This document shows positions 49,146 through 63,924 of a DNA stretch of 64,000 nt, piece after piece. The translations under genes were made by a program, and so were the position numbers. Below the pieces are notes generated by a model. The model saw nothing but the letters and a program-made list of their open reading frames with translations. It was not told the DNA's origin and did not search any database. How positions within the stretch are numbered: position 1 is the stretch's first letter; each line of letters begins with the position of its first letter. Source of the stretch: Paracyclopina nana (Eukaryota; Arthropoda; Copepoda; Cyclopoida; Cyclopettidae); assembly GCA_019096065.1 (NCBI GenBank), contig JAGUCH010000006.1:2190001-2254000 (forward strand), given 5' to 3'.

Positions 49146-52100
49146 TTTTAAGAAATGCAGATGATGACACTATTATCATAGAAGTAAAAATGCAGAAAAG
49201 CGCAACGAACCACTTGGATATCATGATTATGGCCCTGCAACACTATATAGAGTAGAGGCCTATCTTCTTCAACGTTGTGTCATAACGACACTTAATCATG
49301 CAGCTATCATATAAATGGTACCGAGTGACGCAAATTTCACCCATTGATTATACCTGCCATGCAGATTCTTAATTTCACGCGAAGGCTTCCGCTGATGATA
49401 TTCATCGACTTAATAATGCTCTCAGCTACGGGAACAATATAGCGTAGAAAGCTATTTACTATGCATATAGTGCTACACCAATTTGTCAACTTTTTTCGAA
49501 TTCTTTTATGAGATCATAAAAAGAATAATTTTTGTTAACATCTGTTTCAGCCAAGGGTTTTAAGGCTGGTGTTAAAATGCAGTTGCATTGGAGTACTGAC
49601 ATTGCAAAAAGTTAGTGCCTGGAATTAGAATGCACTTTTTCACCTTCTGTAATAATAGTAGTATCTATGCGTTGCCCTGCCTTTCTCAGGTTGATATTGG
49701 AACTCTCTCGCCTTAGAAAGCTCGTTGTTATCAGTCATGAACCACTTGCCTAGATAAGTAGATGGAGAAACTTCAAATTGGATATTGCTATTAAGTATTT
49801 ATTGTCATGTCACCTTCTAGTGAAAAAAGGCCTCGACTCTTCAGCAGCAGCGAGCCTTTTCTGGAAGATAATACTGCGGCGGAGTAGTATCAAAGCTAGA
49901 AAAAAACTTACTTTTTAAGTACCATTCAGTCACGAAATACCATCGGCGCAAGGTCAACTTTGTAAACAAGGTAAGGAGAAAAAAAGGCTAATTTGTGTCT
50001 CCACTCACCGCGCAATTATGCATTGCAGCCGATTTATTGACACATAAACCATCCGGTCGGGATTATTCTGAGTAATTTTGCATGCAGAGTGACAAACGCC
50101 TTTCAAGTCGCACAAGAGCACTCAGACAATTGATATATGACTTGACCCCGGCAAAATCTGTTCTTGGAAGGTCCCCAGGCCATTTCGGCTCATTTGAAAA
50201 GTTTCTTGGAAGTGCGTGGAGTTCACAAAGATCCTCTCACTCATTACTCAAGTCTGGGGGACTTCTTCTTCAGCATAGAAAATAAAACCGCTCAACATTG
50301 GTCGATTTTAGGGAAGCAAGGCTGGATTTTGCTGAATTGTGGTCAACCTTAAAAAGAGTTATGTTGGGGGGATGAATAAAGGTCGCCACTCCTTTAAAAA
50401 TGATTACAAAAGACCACCCGAGATGAGGACACCTGTAATATTGAGATGGTCTATACTAAAGCTAGTTACCTCCCACCAGCTTCAGACACGATTTTATGGC
50501 CTAAAACTTGCACCCCCAACCGAGCTGAAAAGCTTGCATTGCAACAAGACGAGCAAGCCCATTTCAACTGGGAGAAAATGCACTTTTTAATTGACCGACG
50601 AGAGAGAGAGATGCAACAAGACCATTTCGCAAATGCGCGCACCAAACCAATTACATGATTTTTTAAAAGACATTAGACCTCGTTGGCAAATGGCGGTTGC
50701 AATCAAAATGCTCCAGACCTAGCATTTTGTAGGTCACTGAGTGTTGTGTGCATTTTGTGGCTTTCAATTTATCTGGAATGCTAATTAGTAGCTGGAATCT
50801 TTGGAGCTATTATTATGTGAGAAATTTCATAGAGAAGATGGAGAGGGGCCGCGATAGCCAATTTTCCTTTATATAGCAATAAGCCATGCACATAGGATTA
50901 AATAATCAAGCACCCCAAAAAAACTTATCAAAACCAGCTAATAGTCTTCTTAGCCAGAATTTAATATTTAGAAAAAAGTGAGGTCAGAAAGTGGCTTTAA
51001 ATGGCGTCTACCCTCAGTGCTGCGAATGGGGATGATGGGGTTGCTTCCCAAGATAGAGTGAGATGTGTGCAGACTGACTGCAGACATTGCTCTGCGGATT
51101 ATTTATTGACCTGTCAACCCTTTGGGAAAAGTATAGCCTCTTTATGGGCGGCCTGCTGACATAACTGGTATTTACTGGACTTGCTTCAGAAATGTACCTT
51201 AACAATAAGTTATCATCTTAATTGCTCGATCCAAATAGAACTATCAAATACATATCCCATTTTGATCTTGGGAACTGCACACAAGTTCAACTCAGGAAAC
51301 GACCAACAAAAAGTACACATTTTTCAAGGCATATCAAGCAATCTGGCCCGCTGCTACTCAGCGGAGAAAAAAACGAGGCTGTGTCAAAAGGGAAAAAGGG
51401 AGATGAGGTCAATTCTAAAGTAAGGAGTGTTTGCTCCTGACAGAAGTTCAAGACAAATAACCGTATTTATGCGAGCGAAAAATTGTAATTCCATCCCATC
51501 GCCATGCCGTCGTCACGGCTTGCTTTTTTCTTTGAAAGTAAAATTGAGCTTAATTGTGATTACAAGTCTTGGCTTTGAACCAACCCTAGTATATGCAGTA
51601 TCATTGTTGTTGTTGATCTCCACGCCTCCCAATGAATCGTATCTGAGAGTCAACGGGGGCCTTGACTCTTGGTGTGACCCTAAAAAACTTTTTGACTAAA
51701 CTGCAGGGAAATATTTGCGAACAAAAGCCATGACATCATCGCGTTCTGCTCCTGTCTATCGATCATCGTTGGAAAATGTGCCCATTTTAGCACCGTTATT
51801 CAATTAGTCACCATTAGGAAACATGCGCGCGAGTCCGAAAATAGCAAAACTGGTTTCTTAGCCTTTGAAATAGAAAGTGAAACACGGATGTTCTAACTTA
51901 TGCTTTGTCACTTCATAAATGTTTGCTTACTTGCTGTTGAGTAAACGATATCAGTTTTCCTGACTTTTGAGTTTGACTGGTAAATAACGAAAAGCTAATG
52001 AATGAATTGAAGACGATTTTCATGCTCAGGTTGAGCTTGAATTACTGTTTTATTTTTTTCGAAAATTGCTCGTCATTGTGCTCTCCAAATTTTCAGCCCA

Positions 52101-52789
52101 AGTGGTTTAATTTTGAGCTCGTTTGGAATTGTTGAACTTTGTCTGTGCCTCGTGTACCGAGTGCAAGCTAGCATTCATTTGAAATAATCATAGGAGCATT
52201 TTTTCTTTTTTCCCATAATTTGAGCATATTCAGCTGACGCAAATTGATGTGCGGCTTCTGGAATCAATCTCTCAATATTTATGCTGATTTGGGCGTGGAG
52301 AAGCAACACCCTCAAAAAATTGCGTATATAAATTGTCGCAATTATGCGACGACACTTTTATGCATGTCCTGCAGCATCAAATTGGCGAGCTTCCGTTTTT
52401 TTTTCATTGCTATATATTTCAAATTCTTGCAAGGACACGTGAAATGATGGAGAAAAATCTTGGAATTCGGTGACCTTGCTAACAAGGGGTCAAATGAGTT
52501 GTAAGCAAATAGAAAATTGCGCGTAATGTAAATGGAAAACGATACCCCAACAATGACGCAAATTGCATGACATTTTCCCGCACACCTTTTTTTGGGAATT
52601 CAAGTTATGATACGCTTTTTATATTTGTTGGTTACGCAACTAAAATCGGGTGTTATGCCCACCAAAAGTCGTAAAAATGTAGTTTGCATTATGCATGCCA
52701 ACTCACAGGATACATGGAATCGTTACAGCATTTAAATTGATGACTTGAGGAAAATGACACATGTTAGCATGTATTGGTTGCAATTTTTA

Positions 52790-53074
52790 CCCAACCAGAA
52801 ATTTTGGGCCCTCATACGCCAAAAAAACTCTCAGTGAAACATATACGTTTTATCAACATTGAGTTTAAGTCATTATGTAACATTAACTACCTTGACACCT
52901 CGGTAAAATCGAAAACACCTATTTTCAGTGTCACCTTCAATTTTTTTCAATTTTTTTACATAGGTGGTACTGAAGTTAATGTTACATAACGACATAAACT
53001 CAACCTGGGTAAAACGAAGAAGTGCTAACACGTTACAATAACTTAAAGAAAACTTAGGAAAATTTCTGGTTGGG
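52790..53074. mobile_element. Tc1/mariner-type MITE with TA target duplication
   Basis: Termini CCCAACCAGAAATTTT and AAAATTTCTGGTTGGG are exact inverted repeats and are flanked by TA on both sides. Further in, TTATGTAACATTAACT on the left is mirrored near 52976-52991. The element is 285 bp and non-coding. TA flanks suggest mobilisation by a Tc1/mariner transposase, by analogy with known elements. Confidence 0.85.
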
Positions 53075-56000
53075 TATCCCTGAAAGAAAACAAAAGCATC
53101 GCTCAAATAACATAGCGAAAAAACTGCCACAATAACCATTAAGAAAAACCACGGACGACGACAAGAACCATAGAAAAAGAAGAAGAGCTGGCTGCTGTGG
53201 TTTTATAGCACTGTTCTTCTATATATTTCATAGTTATATAGATCCGTGACATGCTAAAAGAGCGGTGGTGGTGGTGGTGGTATTTGCATGCTGTAAATGC
53301 TCTAATTATTCGTCATAAACAGCTTAGAGGCAAAAGTCAAAACCAATGCCGGAATCGCAAAGATAAAACGGTCAATTTCCGAGGCGCCTTCGCGTGACAC
53401 TCAACTGTGTCCAAACTGATATTAAAATGAAAAACCTTAAAAAACGAAAATGGCATGAATTCGTCACTTAAAACAGTGAGCGTGCATCATTTAAAAAACA
53501 ATGTTTAATTGCTCTGCCCATCTTCATTTTTCGATAAATAAGTTGCTCGTAGTGTACGCGCATCCAAAAATGCGCAACAGTGTTGTTGCCATTGCGCTGC
53601 TGGCTTGAGAGCCGAGTACACTCGCGGTCATTTCGCGATCGAAAGAAGCATGCCGGCTTGTGTTGGCTTCAAAGCCGGTTGCGGGGCAACAGTTCTCTCC
53701 ATCCAAGTATTGGAATTCAAAGGAAATTGCCCAACGAAGCAACAGCAGTCCATAATCGCAGTCCAAGGGCTTCGGATTGAACCAATTATTAGATTGTCCT
53801 CGAAAATCTATTTTTGCATGATTGTGAGCACAGATCCGGAGGTGATTTCAACGAGCACGGACCTGATTGGTATTATTGCACTTTTGTAGAGGTAAGTCCA
53901 ATAGCAACATTCATGCAAAGCAACTACAAAATAGCCACGTATCTCGGGAGAAATCATGTTAAGGCTGAAATGGCACCTTTAAAGATTTTTAGTGCGGTCT
54001 GAGGGTAATTTTGGGGAGGGCAACATCATAATGACATCCGGCAGAGTTGCCATTATAGATTGCTTTCCCAGACACATTTACACATTAAGAAATGGCTTTT
54101 TTCAACCGGAGGTCAGAAGACTTTTTAGTGCTGAAAAAGTTACTGGAAATGGTCACCTCTTCACGCTTGTGGATCAATGGAATTAAAATACCAATCAATT
54201 TATGCAAAAAGCCAATGAGGCATAAAGAAAAGTAGCAGCCATAGTACTTTTTGTTTAGAATCAGGCCGTGAACTTGTATCCAAAAGCATTGGCACTCGCA
54301 GGTACGACGACCTGATAGAACATTAGGTAATTTAGGTCGCCTAATTTGCCAGCGTAAAAAGAAACATCCAAGACTGCTTCTTCGCATTAAAGGTAGCACC
54401 GAAACTAATTTCGGCTGCTTGTTGTAATTTGCCTTTTGGCGAAGATACTACACCCCACAAGGCTTGGGAGATTTTTACTTACCCTCAAGTCAAAGCTGAG
54501 TGGTTTTCAAAAAGCCATAACCACAACAACCCCTTTTTACCAATCTTTTGTCACGCACTTATTGACTACTATTTTCTCAAGCCACATTAATATTTTCCAC
54601 TGTGGGCGATGCTTCATGAAAAAGGGGCCACAATAGCACTTATAACAAATGCAGCAGACGAAAGCCATTTAATATCAAATCATGCTACTTTGGAGGTCAT
54701 TTTCTCACAGTGCAGCCACGCAGACAGTAGAATGGGGTAGTCATTTTCTCACCTGTGTAGCCCTGAGCCAAAGCAATTGTTGCCTATAATCAAGGGTCAT
54801 GCCAAGAGCGTCGTCAAAATTCCATCAGACCCAAAAAAGAAACTGTAAACTGTCGCCGTATCAACCTTTGAAGCAATTTCCGCATTAATGCAACACAACA
54901 CAAAAAAGAAGAAGATGAGAAGGAAAATCGTGAAGTTGAATTCTCCTCGGTTGCAAAAACCAATCAGGTTTTTTTGAGGGGGGCTCATCGCTGCTGTATC
55001 TTTGCGGATACAGTTACAACTCACATTGATCAAAAACACTTGATTGTTGCGATGCATGCCGTCATTTATTACACTTGGAAAATAGTTGCAGGAATAGATG
55101 CCGAGTGCAATTTTTGGCACCCTCAGAGAAAATTGAGCCCACAAAATGGGGTCAAATGAATCTCACGATTTTCTTACAGCAGCTTCAATTTTGTATACCT
55201 TCGTGTAAGTCAGTAGCAGTATTCATCATCATCATCATGAGGGTTGAGAGTTTATTAGGCTAAAACGAGATCAATTTCAGTGGAAAGATAATTTATGCCA
55301 CTCCTTCAAGTTGGGAGTGGAGTAATTGATGGATAGGCCTCAATATCTGTGAAGAACGAACGTAGCTTTGAGCCATATTCAATAAGTAACACTTGAGTCT
55401 GTGTGTGGCGTGATGGAGCATTTTGCCAAAATCAGAGGCGTCATCAAAACGCAAAAAGATTCTATAGCTACTATCACTTTGAAGGATTAGCCCCCAAGTC
55501 CCCCAAGCTTTGTACCATTTTGAATAATAGTGCAACAACAAAAACTTTTTAAGCTGTTATTTATTGCCAACAACTTCAAAAAGTCACAAATATTCGCTGA
55601 TGTAGCAGGATATTTCCTTATTCTTTTTATCACTGAGCACTTAGCACTTTTGGCTAACGGCCATTATTGTCAGCAGCAAACAACTTGCATTTTTTCTCCA
55701 TCCTCTTCATGTGTTCGCACTTGAGAGTCAAATTATCAACTCAGCTGAACTTTCAGTCAAGGATTTCCTTGCACTCTTTTCTCCACGTGAAGCAGCGAGG
55801 ATAAGGCTTGTCCTTCTTCTCGTGCGCGTGTAGTTTCGTCAAGTTGCATGCGGCACACGAAATGCATTCCTATCTGAGGTCAATGAACTTGGGTCAAAAG
55901 GCCAGCCTATTATGGTACAGCTCAAAAGTGAAACCATTGACCTAAAAATATGTACTTGAAAGACAAACTGCTAACTTAGCAACAAGTCACTTTGAGCAAT

Positions 56001-57003
56001 TTATCTTTGTGATAGGTGAAGAAACCAAGCTGAAAGTGGTCATCTTTTGTTCTCAACTTTTTTTCTTAGAAGAAGTAATTCAGTGGAGCTTGATTTTGCA
56101 ATTTTGCATGGGAGAAAGAGCCATTAAATCACATCCAAAAAGTAATCTTATGGCTTTAGCATCCAGTTTGAGCCTTTCTGCTGCAATAGGAAATTCAAGA
56201 AATATTCCATAATGATTGCAAACCAGTTTAGAGAAAATGTATTTGTAATTGCATCAGTTTACCAACTTCTTTCTCCGATTGAAGGTAAGACATGAAAATT
56301 GGCTGACCCAAATAAGGGCATCGATATAGGGTCGTTTTATTCGGGCTCTGCTCTTGGCAGCATATCATGAAGAAGCCCACTAATGAGTTGGATGAGTCTG
56401 CAAAATTTTTGCACACTTTCTTCTTTTTTGCAATGCCTCATTAGGCAGCTGAAAGAAAATGGAAATTACGTGCTGCAAACAGTGGCATTGTTGCATCAAC
56501 AGCAAAAAAAAGCCAAAGCATTTTCAAGGTGAATTTTTATAGTGATTGAGATTCTCACAAAATGCTGTTTCCCATGCCCTAAGTCAATCTGATGTTGATG
56601 GGCATAATTGCTCCATGCTACGCAGTACAGTGTGGGAAATCAAAGTGTCAACTCGATTCCTAGCAATGAAACACACAGACAAAAGAAAAAACACTTTGAA
56701 AGAAGCCTCGCTAAAACGACGGTTGCAATCTCATATCCCATAAAAATTGGATAAGCCAAAAAAATAGCAGCAGTTGAGCTTCGAGAAAAACAGTTGCACC
56801 TTTTTTGGGGCTGAAAAGCTTTTCAATAGCAATTAGCTAGAAAAGATCCTCTTGAGCACAATTTTGAGGAATATAAAATTGACTACCTCATAAAAATGGC
56901 GCCAGGGTGATCTTCACTGACCTTTTTCGTCCATCTGTGGAGATGAAATGGTCACAATTCAATTTACGACACTACTGAAACACTCAAAGCAATTTCAATT
57001 TAA

Positions 57004-57320
57004 GGCCTGGTTCACCTGCATATTATTATAGCTGATATTTTGGCAAAATATCTGAGAGAAATATTGAGAATTTAGATACTGTTGTAGAATAGATTTTGGT
57101 ACCAAAAGACCGAATCCGAAGAAAAAACCTTAAAAACCTTTTTGGAAACACCTGATATTTGCAAATATCAAGTTTTTCCAAATTGATTATTTAGATTTTT
57201 TCTTCGGATTCGGTCTTTTGGAACAAGCTATCCAGCAGCAGTATCTAAATTCTCAGTTTCTCAGTATTTCTTTCCGATATTTTGCCAAAATATCAGCCAT
57301 AATATGCAGGTGAACCAGGC
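57004..57320. mobile_element. Long hairpin MITE, family B, with TTAA flanks
   Basis: GGCCTGGTTCACCTGCATAT at the left is mirrored by ATATGCAGGTGAACCAGGCC at the right, and the pairing continues through GATATTTTGGCAAAATATC and CCGAATCCGAAGAAAAAA towards the centre, so almost the whole 317 bp folds back on itself. TTAA stands next to both ends, as for piggyBac-type insertion. It has no coding capacity. The terminal GTTCACCTG is shared with the element at 23362. Confidence 0.85.
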
Positions 57321-59820
57321 CTTAACTAGCTGTGGTATATCAAAAAGGATCAACTCTGGCAATTCATGTTAGCATATTCTGCTCGGAGAGTAATGCGTGA
57401 AAATCGGTGCATTTTGGAACTAATTTAATGATAACATAACTGTAATTGATTTTTGGCTCACGATTACGTTTGCCACTTTTTGCACGACGATGCAAGAAAA
57501 AGGAGGAAGGTTTTTTTAATTACTGCTGCTACTTTCGGTGTCATTTCCTGCATGACACTCTTATCAAAAAAGTCATTCAACCTTGACTTGACACCAAGAT
57601 TTTCACAATAGGCTTCTTCTTGCGCTGAAGATGATATCAAGCATTGCTTGAGAAAATCCACCTCCTCTGAGAAATCCACCTTTCTTAATTGAAATAAAAG
57701 AGTTGAGAAAACCGCAAAAATTGGTCAACAATTGAGGAAGTCTGTGGTGAGCATTGGAAAATGGCATTTTTGAGCAAGCTGCTCCTTCAACTTCTTCAAG
57801 AGAATTTTTGAAATTTTTTTCCTACAACTTGACAATGATTGGACAAATGGACGTCATTTTTCTCGTGTCTGTGCTCAAAGCAGGCAATCTCCTCTTGGGC
57901 TTTGAATAGGCTTTTTTGCACCTGAATTGCATATTTTTATAGCTGCCTCGGCAGTAAAAAGCTGAATTTGCAGTAAATGCTCTTTTCCACCTGGAGCTGA
58001 CTCCAAAACGAGAGTATATTGCAGATGAAAAGAACCCCCAACAGTGTTTTTATGGCTAATGCCATCATTACCATACACAGGAAAAGAAATCGTGATCTTG
58101 GTGCGCTACTTTTTCCAAAAGTACAACAACTTTTTATGTATGGAGAGCCAAATTTTGGCAGCCATAAATACTACGAGCAGTACATTTCTCAAAATTCACA
58201 TACAAATGCAGACATTCCTAAGGTCCAGTCATGTGAAAAAAGCCATGAGCTTCTTCAGCAGACCACGCTTCTTTCTTGCACCATGCAACCAAAAAGAAGG
58301 TGTTTGCGTAATTATACTCAAAAACAATCTGAAATTGTGAACTGCGCAGTAAGATATTTTATGCTATTCTAGCACTTTTTGTTTCTTGTTCATAATTGGC
58401 CTGGATGACTTTTTGTGCTTTTTTGTGTAAATTCTTGAGGTAATAAATTACCCAAAGAAAGCCCAACAATTATAGCTATAAAGATGAAGTGAATTCCAAT
58501 CTTCATAAATCTATTCTTACTATTAGGAAAGTACTCGTGACAGTTGGCGTGCTTAGAATCTCTACCAAATGATTTGAGTAATTAATGCAGGTGGTAGGTA
58601 AGGAAAAAGTCTTGGGAGACAGACGCAGGGGGCAAAAAGTAGGAACTTTTTGGATTTCCAGTAATTAGCTTTTGGCCAACAAAAAATTTCCTCGCTATAA
58701 AGGCTTTTGTTCACATAGAGATATTGCAGAAAAAAGTCCTCAGGTCAGGACCTGCAGCCACTCTTAATCATTATCAAAGTTGGAATTGCCATAAAATTGA
58801 GGCATCTTGTTGTCGAGCCTAATTACTTAGGCAACGAGGAGAAGAAGGAGTGGCTTTGGGTAGAAATTAATGCTATCCATTGTCAAATGAGCAGGGTCAA
58901 GGATGTATGAGCAAAAAAGGGCAGATTTTATTATTCAGGTATCTGCTGGATGGATCTCATCATTGCAGAGGTAAAAAAGGTGCAAACCTCTCAGCCAAGT
59001 TTAATGGTACTGCAGAGCTACTGCCATGTAAACCATTAAAGGAGGCTCTTCTTTCTTTGTCGACTTCAAAGTCACTGACTGTGGCATTTGCCAGCTTATA
59101 AATTCTCAAATATTTCAGCTATGAAATGATTATTTAATTAGCCCAGTGCAAACATCAGCTAAATAGCAATTCTTCTTAGCAATTGTGCATTCCCCTTTGT
59201 AGTCACATCTACAAGGAATGTAACACGATATTTGACACCTTTTGCTCGAGGGGGGCCCTAAATATGATCGATCACCGTCTAGAAATGCACTCAGGCCTAC
59301 TTCAATACTTCAGCAGCAGCAGCAGCAGCTGGAAAGGGCCTGTCTACTGCGAAAATATTTGTGTGAGAAAATTCCCTAACAAAAGAATTCCACTGCAGTG
59401 GTGGTGAGCCAAGCTGCTGGAGAGCTTGGCTTGCCAGCTGTTCACTTGCAAACGGCCTTGGCCAAGGACGTTTGTGGTGACCATCTTCTTCATTTTTAGT
59501 AGCAGCAAAAAAATAAATGAATTTTCCTCATTTGGCTTCTTCACTTACTTGTATGCACCTGCAGCAGCAATAAAAGCAACTGAGCCATTTAATCAAAGCT
59601 TTTGAAAATTGGCATGAAATGAGAATTTCAAAGAGAAGCAAATAAGTTAGTTGCTTGTTGACCACTGCATTAGCTGGATATCTGCGCTCTTTCCAAAAGG
59701 TATGTAATACGTGTTGAAAATGATGATGACCACTTATTGATCCGTTTTGGCGAGCTGTGCTCACTCGTGCATTCCCTTTTTTCACGAGAATTTTCAAGAG
59801 TTATCATCACGATTTTATAC

Positions 59821-59833
59821 ACACACACACACA
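59821..59833. repeat. Short (AC)n microsatellite
   Basis: A short ACACACACACAC run in otherwise unremarkable AT-rich sequence. Similar short runs are (AGC)n near 59320, (GGT)n near 53265 and (GT)n near 63105. Confidence 0.8.
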
Positions 59834-62800
59834 TTTTACTCTGAGAGCGGATGTTCTGCTGCTCAAGATGCTATCAGTAAAATTAACTTCAATTCTGTGG
59901 ACATGCCACCATGAACAACGACTTATTTTAGGACTTGTTTTTGCTCGTCAAAGTGTAGCTATTGGCACTCAGTCAAGTCCATAAATCCTGCGCCGGTCAA
60001 TATAATCAATTCGTGATGAATTACCGTTTGATAGATTGCCGGCGATGAAATACGATCTTGCGAAGAATGAGCTGGCAACTCAGCATAGTGAGTTATTGAA
60101 CTTTGAGGTAAAGTCTCTGTATTTGTCGGCCGCGGACCTCTTCAAAGCTGCATCAAAGGCACGAGAGGATGAACGTATGATGGGCTATTATTCTGCGAAT
60201 TCCAGTCGCGATAATTGAGAGAGAAAAATAGCCGAGTCTGGGCCTGACAAAAGCGCGTATTCGAAAACAATGGGTATTCTCCATTTTTGTGGGTGAGGTC
60301 TCCTGTCTGGAAATTGATACTTAATGACAAGCAACAGTCGATGGGCGAAGGGAGGAGAACTGAGTTACCTCAAATTAAGTGTCAGTTCTCAGCATTCAGA
60401 GTATTACGCAATTCCAATCAGTCGTCGTCATTTTGGTTCTCATATCACAGAGAGACGAAACCACACCGCAATCATGAACTAGCATGAGACTCGAATCACA
60501 AAAAATAATCATCGAGCAGCACAAAATGATCCCTTTGAGTTCCATTAATGAAAAATCGATTTTCACTCGTTTGCACACAACCATCCAGCCATTTCCTCTC
60601 GCGCCAAAACAAAAACTTGAAATTCGAAAAACGAAGACGTCTCTCGATAACGACCTTGAGTTGAGGGGTAATTACATATTTCACACGTCGTTAAATATCC
60701 ATACGAGCCGACTCATCGTGGTCAATCAGAAATCCATTATTTTTCGTTGCTGCCATCTCCGCGCACGCCTCAAAAAGTTTGGGTTGACATATCATCACTA
60801 AAAAATACTATGGCATAAAGGCTCATCAAATTATTGGGTATGTGCCTTTGTTTCGGCAGAGAAAAGTGGCAGCCAACTGCAGTGCTGAATCAAAGTTTAT
60901 AATTGGCAATTTTAAAGCAAATACCACCAACATCATTAGCGAAGAAGCACAAATATTGACTAATTGTTTTGGCATGCAAAGATGACAAAACATAATATAA
61001 AAATTAAATTGACATAAATTATGATGCAATTGTTTTCCTTCGATGGAATCTTCAGCAGTTCTCAGCCTTGATAAACAAATGCTAGAACCATTTTTTTCAT
61101 AGTGGGACTTTTTGCCAAATGATGTATCTGTGGACCACGCCAGGTTTGGCATCTAATTTTGACCTCAAGCCTTTTTTGCACAGTCAACATAATAGTTACA
61201 TAGTAGAAAGTATACTGCCAACTCATGTTTATCTATTGTTGCCTCATAGAAAAAAGTCCATGGCATAAGCTATAGGGAAGACAAAAAGTGAATTCAAATG
61301 GCTTTGAAAACAAAGCCAGAGGCATTTGCAAATTCCTAAGGCCAATTTCGATTTCTCCTAGCCTATTACAGGAGTTGTGGGCCTGGGCAATAATGAGGAG
61401 CCCAAAAATGCACACCTTAGACAACACTAACTGTAGCTGCTGCTCGTATATGTATTACTGAGAAACCCACCACAAACACGCAAAGAAGCCAGAGGCAATT
61501 TCCTTTTTTCCAAGACTCACAGATTTTCCTTCTTCTGGTATGCGCCATTTTTTTTTCGTTGCTGCATGCTTACTGCTTCGATCGTAATTAGGGTTGAAAA
61601 TCTGGGCGTGATTAATGATTGCAGTGCATGAGTAATGGCGGATCAGAGGAGCGTTGAAAATGGATCCCAGCTACTATTAAGTGATTTTTGCTGTTTCTGA
61701 GCTTTTTCGGCTTTAAATCACATCATGACTTGACAAACAATGCCTTATTGGGCTCTAATGACTGCTCTGCAGCTTTGGATATTGTGCCCGCTGAAACGGT
61801 GCAATTTTTACATCAAGTACAGCCTACATTTTCTGAATTATGCCAGCAGACCAGCCAACATGTAGATGATGATGATGAAAAGTTGCAATTTCTTTCAATT
61901 GCACTTTTTGACATAGACCAGCATCAACAAGAAGAAGAATGGCTTGATATGTCTCTGTAAATTCTGGACCACCCATCAAGGTAGCAGCAGATTTCATGCG
62001 GTACATCTGAAAAATTTTACTATGCATCTTCAAAGAAGGTGATATCAAGAGATGGGGAAATGTAGGTCAGCAGCCTCGCACATATGCAATCGTGGAGAAC
62101 ACGATGCCACTATAAAACTACGACAAAAACACCCATTGTATTGTCAGCAGCTCGGAAAATCGTGAAGAAATCCAATACGAAAGAAAGCCGCAGTCGTGGA
62201 CTCGCTGATTTGACTCGTTGTCATTTGATGGGAATTCATGAAGTGTACAAGTATGAGGGTTGGGTAATTCAACAACAACCGTCTTCTAATTCGCTGCAAT
62301 TCTTGAAAAATAGAACGAATGCTTTTCGTTGCCACCGCAAGCTTTTTGTTGCGCAACAAGCAAGTGTGGGAAAATGTGCTCAAACGACCTTGTAAATTAC
62401 ATACCATCATGTAATATTTTGAGCTGGATTTCGGGCGTTTTTCTTCATGATGCGAGGAGAGTCTCACGTAAAGAGCGGACATTTTTGCAAAAATGTCAGC
62501 AAATCCATCATGTGAGAAAATAGTGGAGAGGCGCGACAAAAAATTGGCGCCATTAGGGTTGGCAAAAAGTGCTCGGTGGTTGTGTTTTTACGATGCTCTG
62601 TCATAGTTGAAGAATTCAATCGTTTTTTCGAGATCATCTTCGAGTGCTTTATTTGCTGAACAAAGATGAATAATGGGAACATTTACGAGTGATCTTTATG
62701 ACGTGGCAAAGTAAACAAGACACCTCAGATGGGCCTATGGGCTAATAAAATAGCTGAACGTTATTACTGGTTTTTTCGCACCTTGAGCGCAATAAGCTGC

Positions 62801-63924
62801 ATGGTGGTTCGTGGATGCTTATTTTTATAAATGCTTTTGTCCAACGCGCAGAATAAAATATTGTCTAGACAGCTAGTGGTTAGGTCAAACCTTGTAATTA
62901 TGAAACAATAGACGACTTTTTATGCATATGATCAAGCACATCCTCAAAAAAGCCTCAGAAATGTTGGAGGCGTGCATAAAGCAAGTTTATGTGAACGTAG
63001 TTTAAATTCTCCTGATAGATACTAACATGAGGTGATTTGTTGTTAAGTGTCTAGAAAGTTGTGTTTTACCACTACAAAGCCTGTTTGCAATAATGCATGC
63101 GTGTGTGTGTACCAAAGACAAATGATTTCATGAAAATGCCAATTGTTGTGTGTGTGGGATTATTTGCTGAACATCTGAAACTTCCTTGTAAACAAGTGCT
63201 TACAACCTTAACGGGTTATCCTATTTGTCCAAGAAAACAAGCATATGGTGATCGACTTAAGATATCAGTCCTCTGAACACAGACAACAATTTAGAAAGAT
63301 GTTGGGAGACTTCAACGTGCTCGAAAGACAGCAGCTTCACAGTGAAATGACTCCATTTTTGAGGCACAAAAATGATGCTCGTCAAATCCAGGCTTAAATA
63401 TTGAACGGTCGGAGCTATCGCAATAATATCAATTTACCTGTCAGCACATCAGCAATTTGACAAGTTCATGTGGAATAAGCAAGAATTTTTCATTTAGGCC
63501 TCCAGCAAAGTTTTGTTGACTGCTACAGTCATGCATTATTTTTCAAAGCCAACTCTTTGGCGGCTTAACCAGGCTGCAGCACAATGGTGGCTTAAATATA
63601 ACCTCTACTTCAATGGGTTTGTTTTGAATGTTGAAGTAGCTATAGGGATTGTGGCAATTCTTTTGGAGCCTTGCAAATATACGCTACACACAATAATAAA
63701 TCCTCAAGTCTCAAAATTGCCACCAGCAGCCACAACAAAAAGAAACACAAAAATAGGCTTGGGTTGATATCAATTGCTTTTCTGACCCCAAAGTAAAAAA
63801 TAGAGAACTTTGTCTAGCTCTCGTCGCGTATTTATGGTGCGTGGCCAATGTTAATGTGCATTTTGAGGTGAAGATGAGCAAGCATTAGGAATGTTTTAAT
63901 GTCTGGACCTTTTCTATTTTGCAG

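Larger units (their letters stand above)
49146..63924. other. Gene-poor right part
   Basis: After the importin-9 stop there are almost 15 kb in which no exon could be recognised on either strand. The region has two hairpin MITEs (52790-53074 and 57004-57320), microsatellites (GGT)n near 53265, (AGC)n near 59320, (AC)n near 59820 and (GT)n near 63105, and scattered ORFs under about 130 residues with no family motif. A GC-richer patch at 53570-53780 could be a promoter or 5'UTR exon of the gene whose possible exon appears at 63925. No importin-9 poly(A) signal was placed with confidence. Confidence 0.55.

Noticed and set aside
61688..61960. 90-residue ORF with acidic stretch DDDDE
   Set aside because: No start context, no family resemblance; the acidic run comes from a GATGAT repeat.
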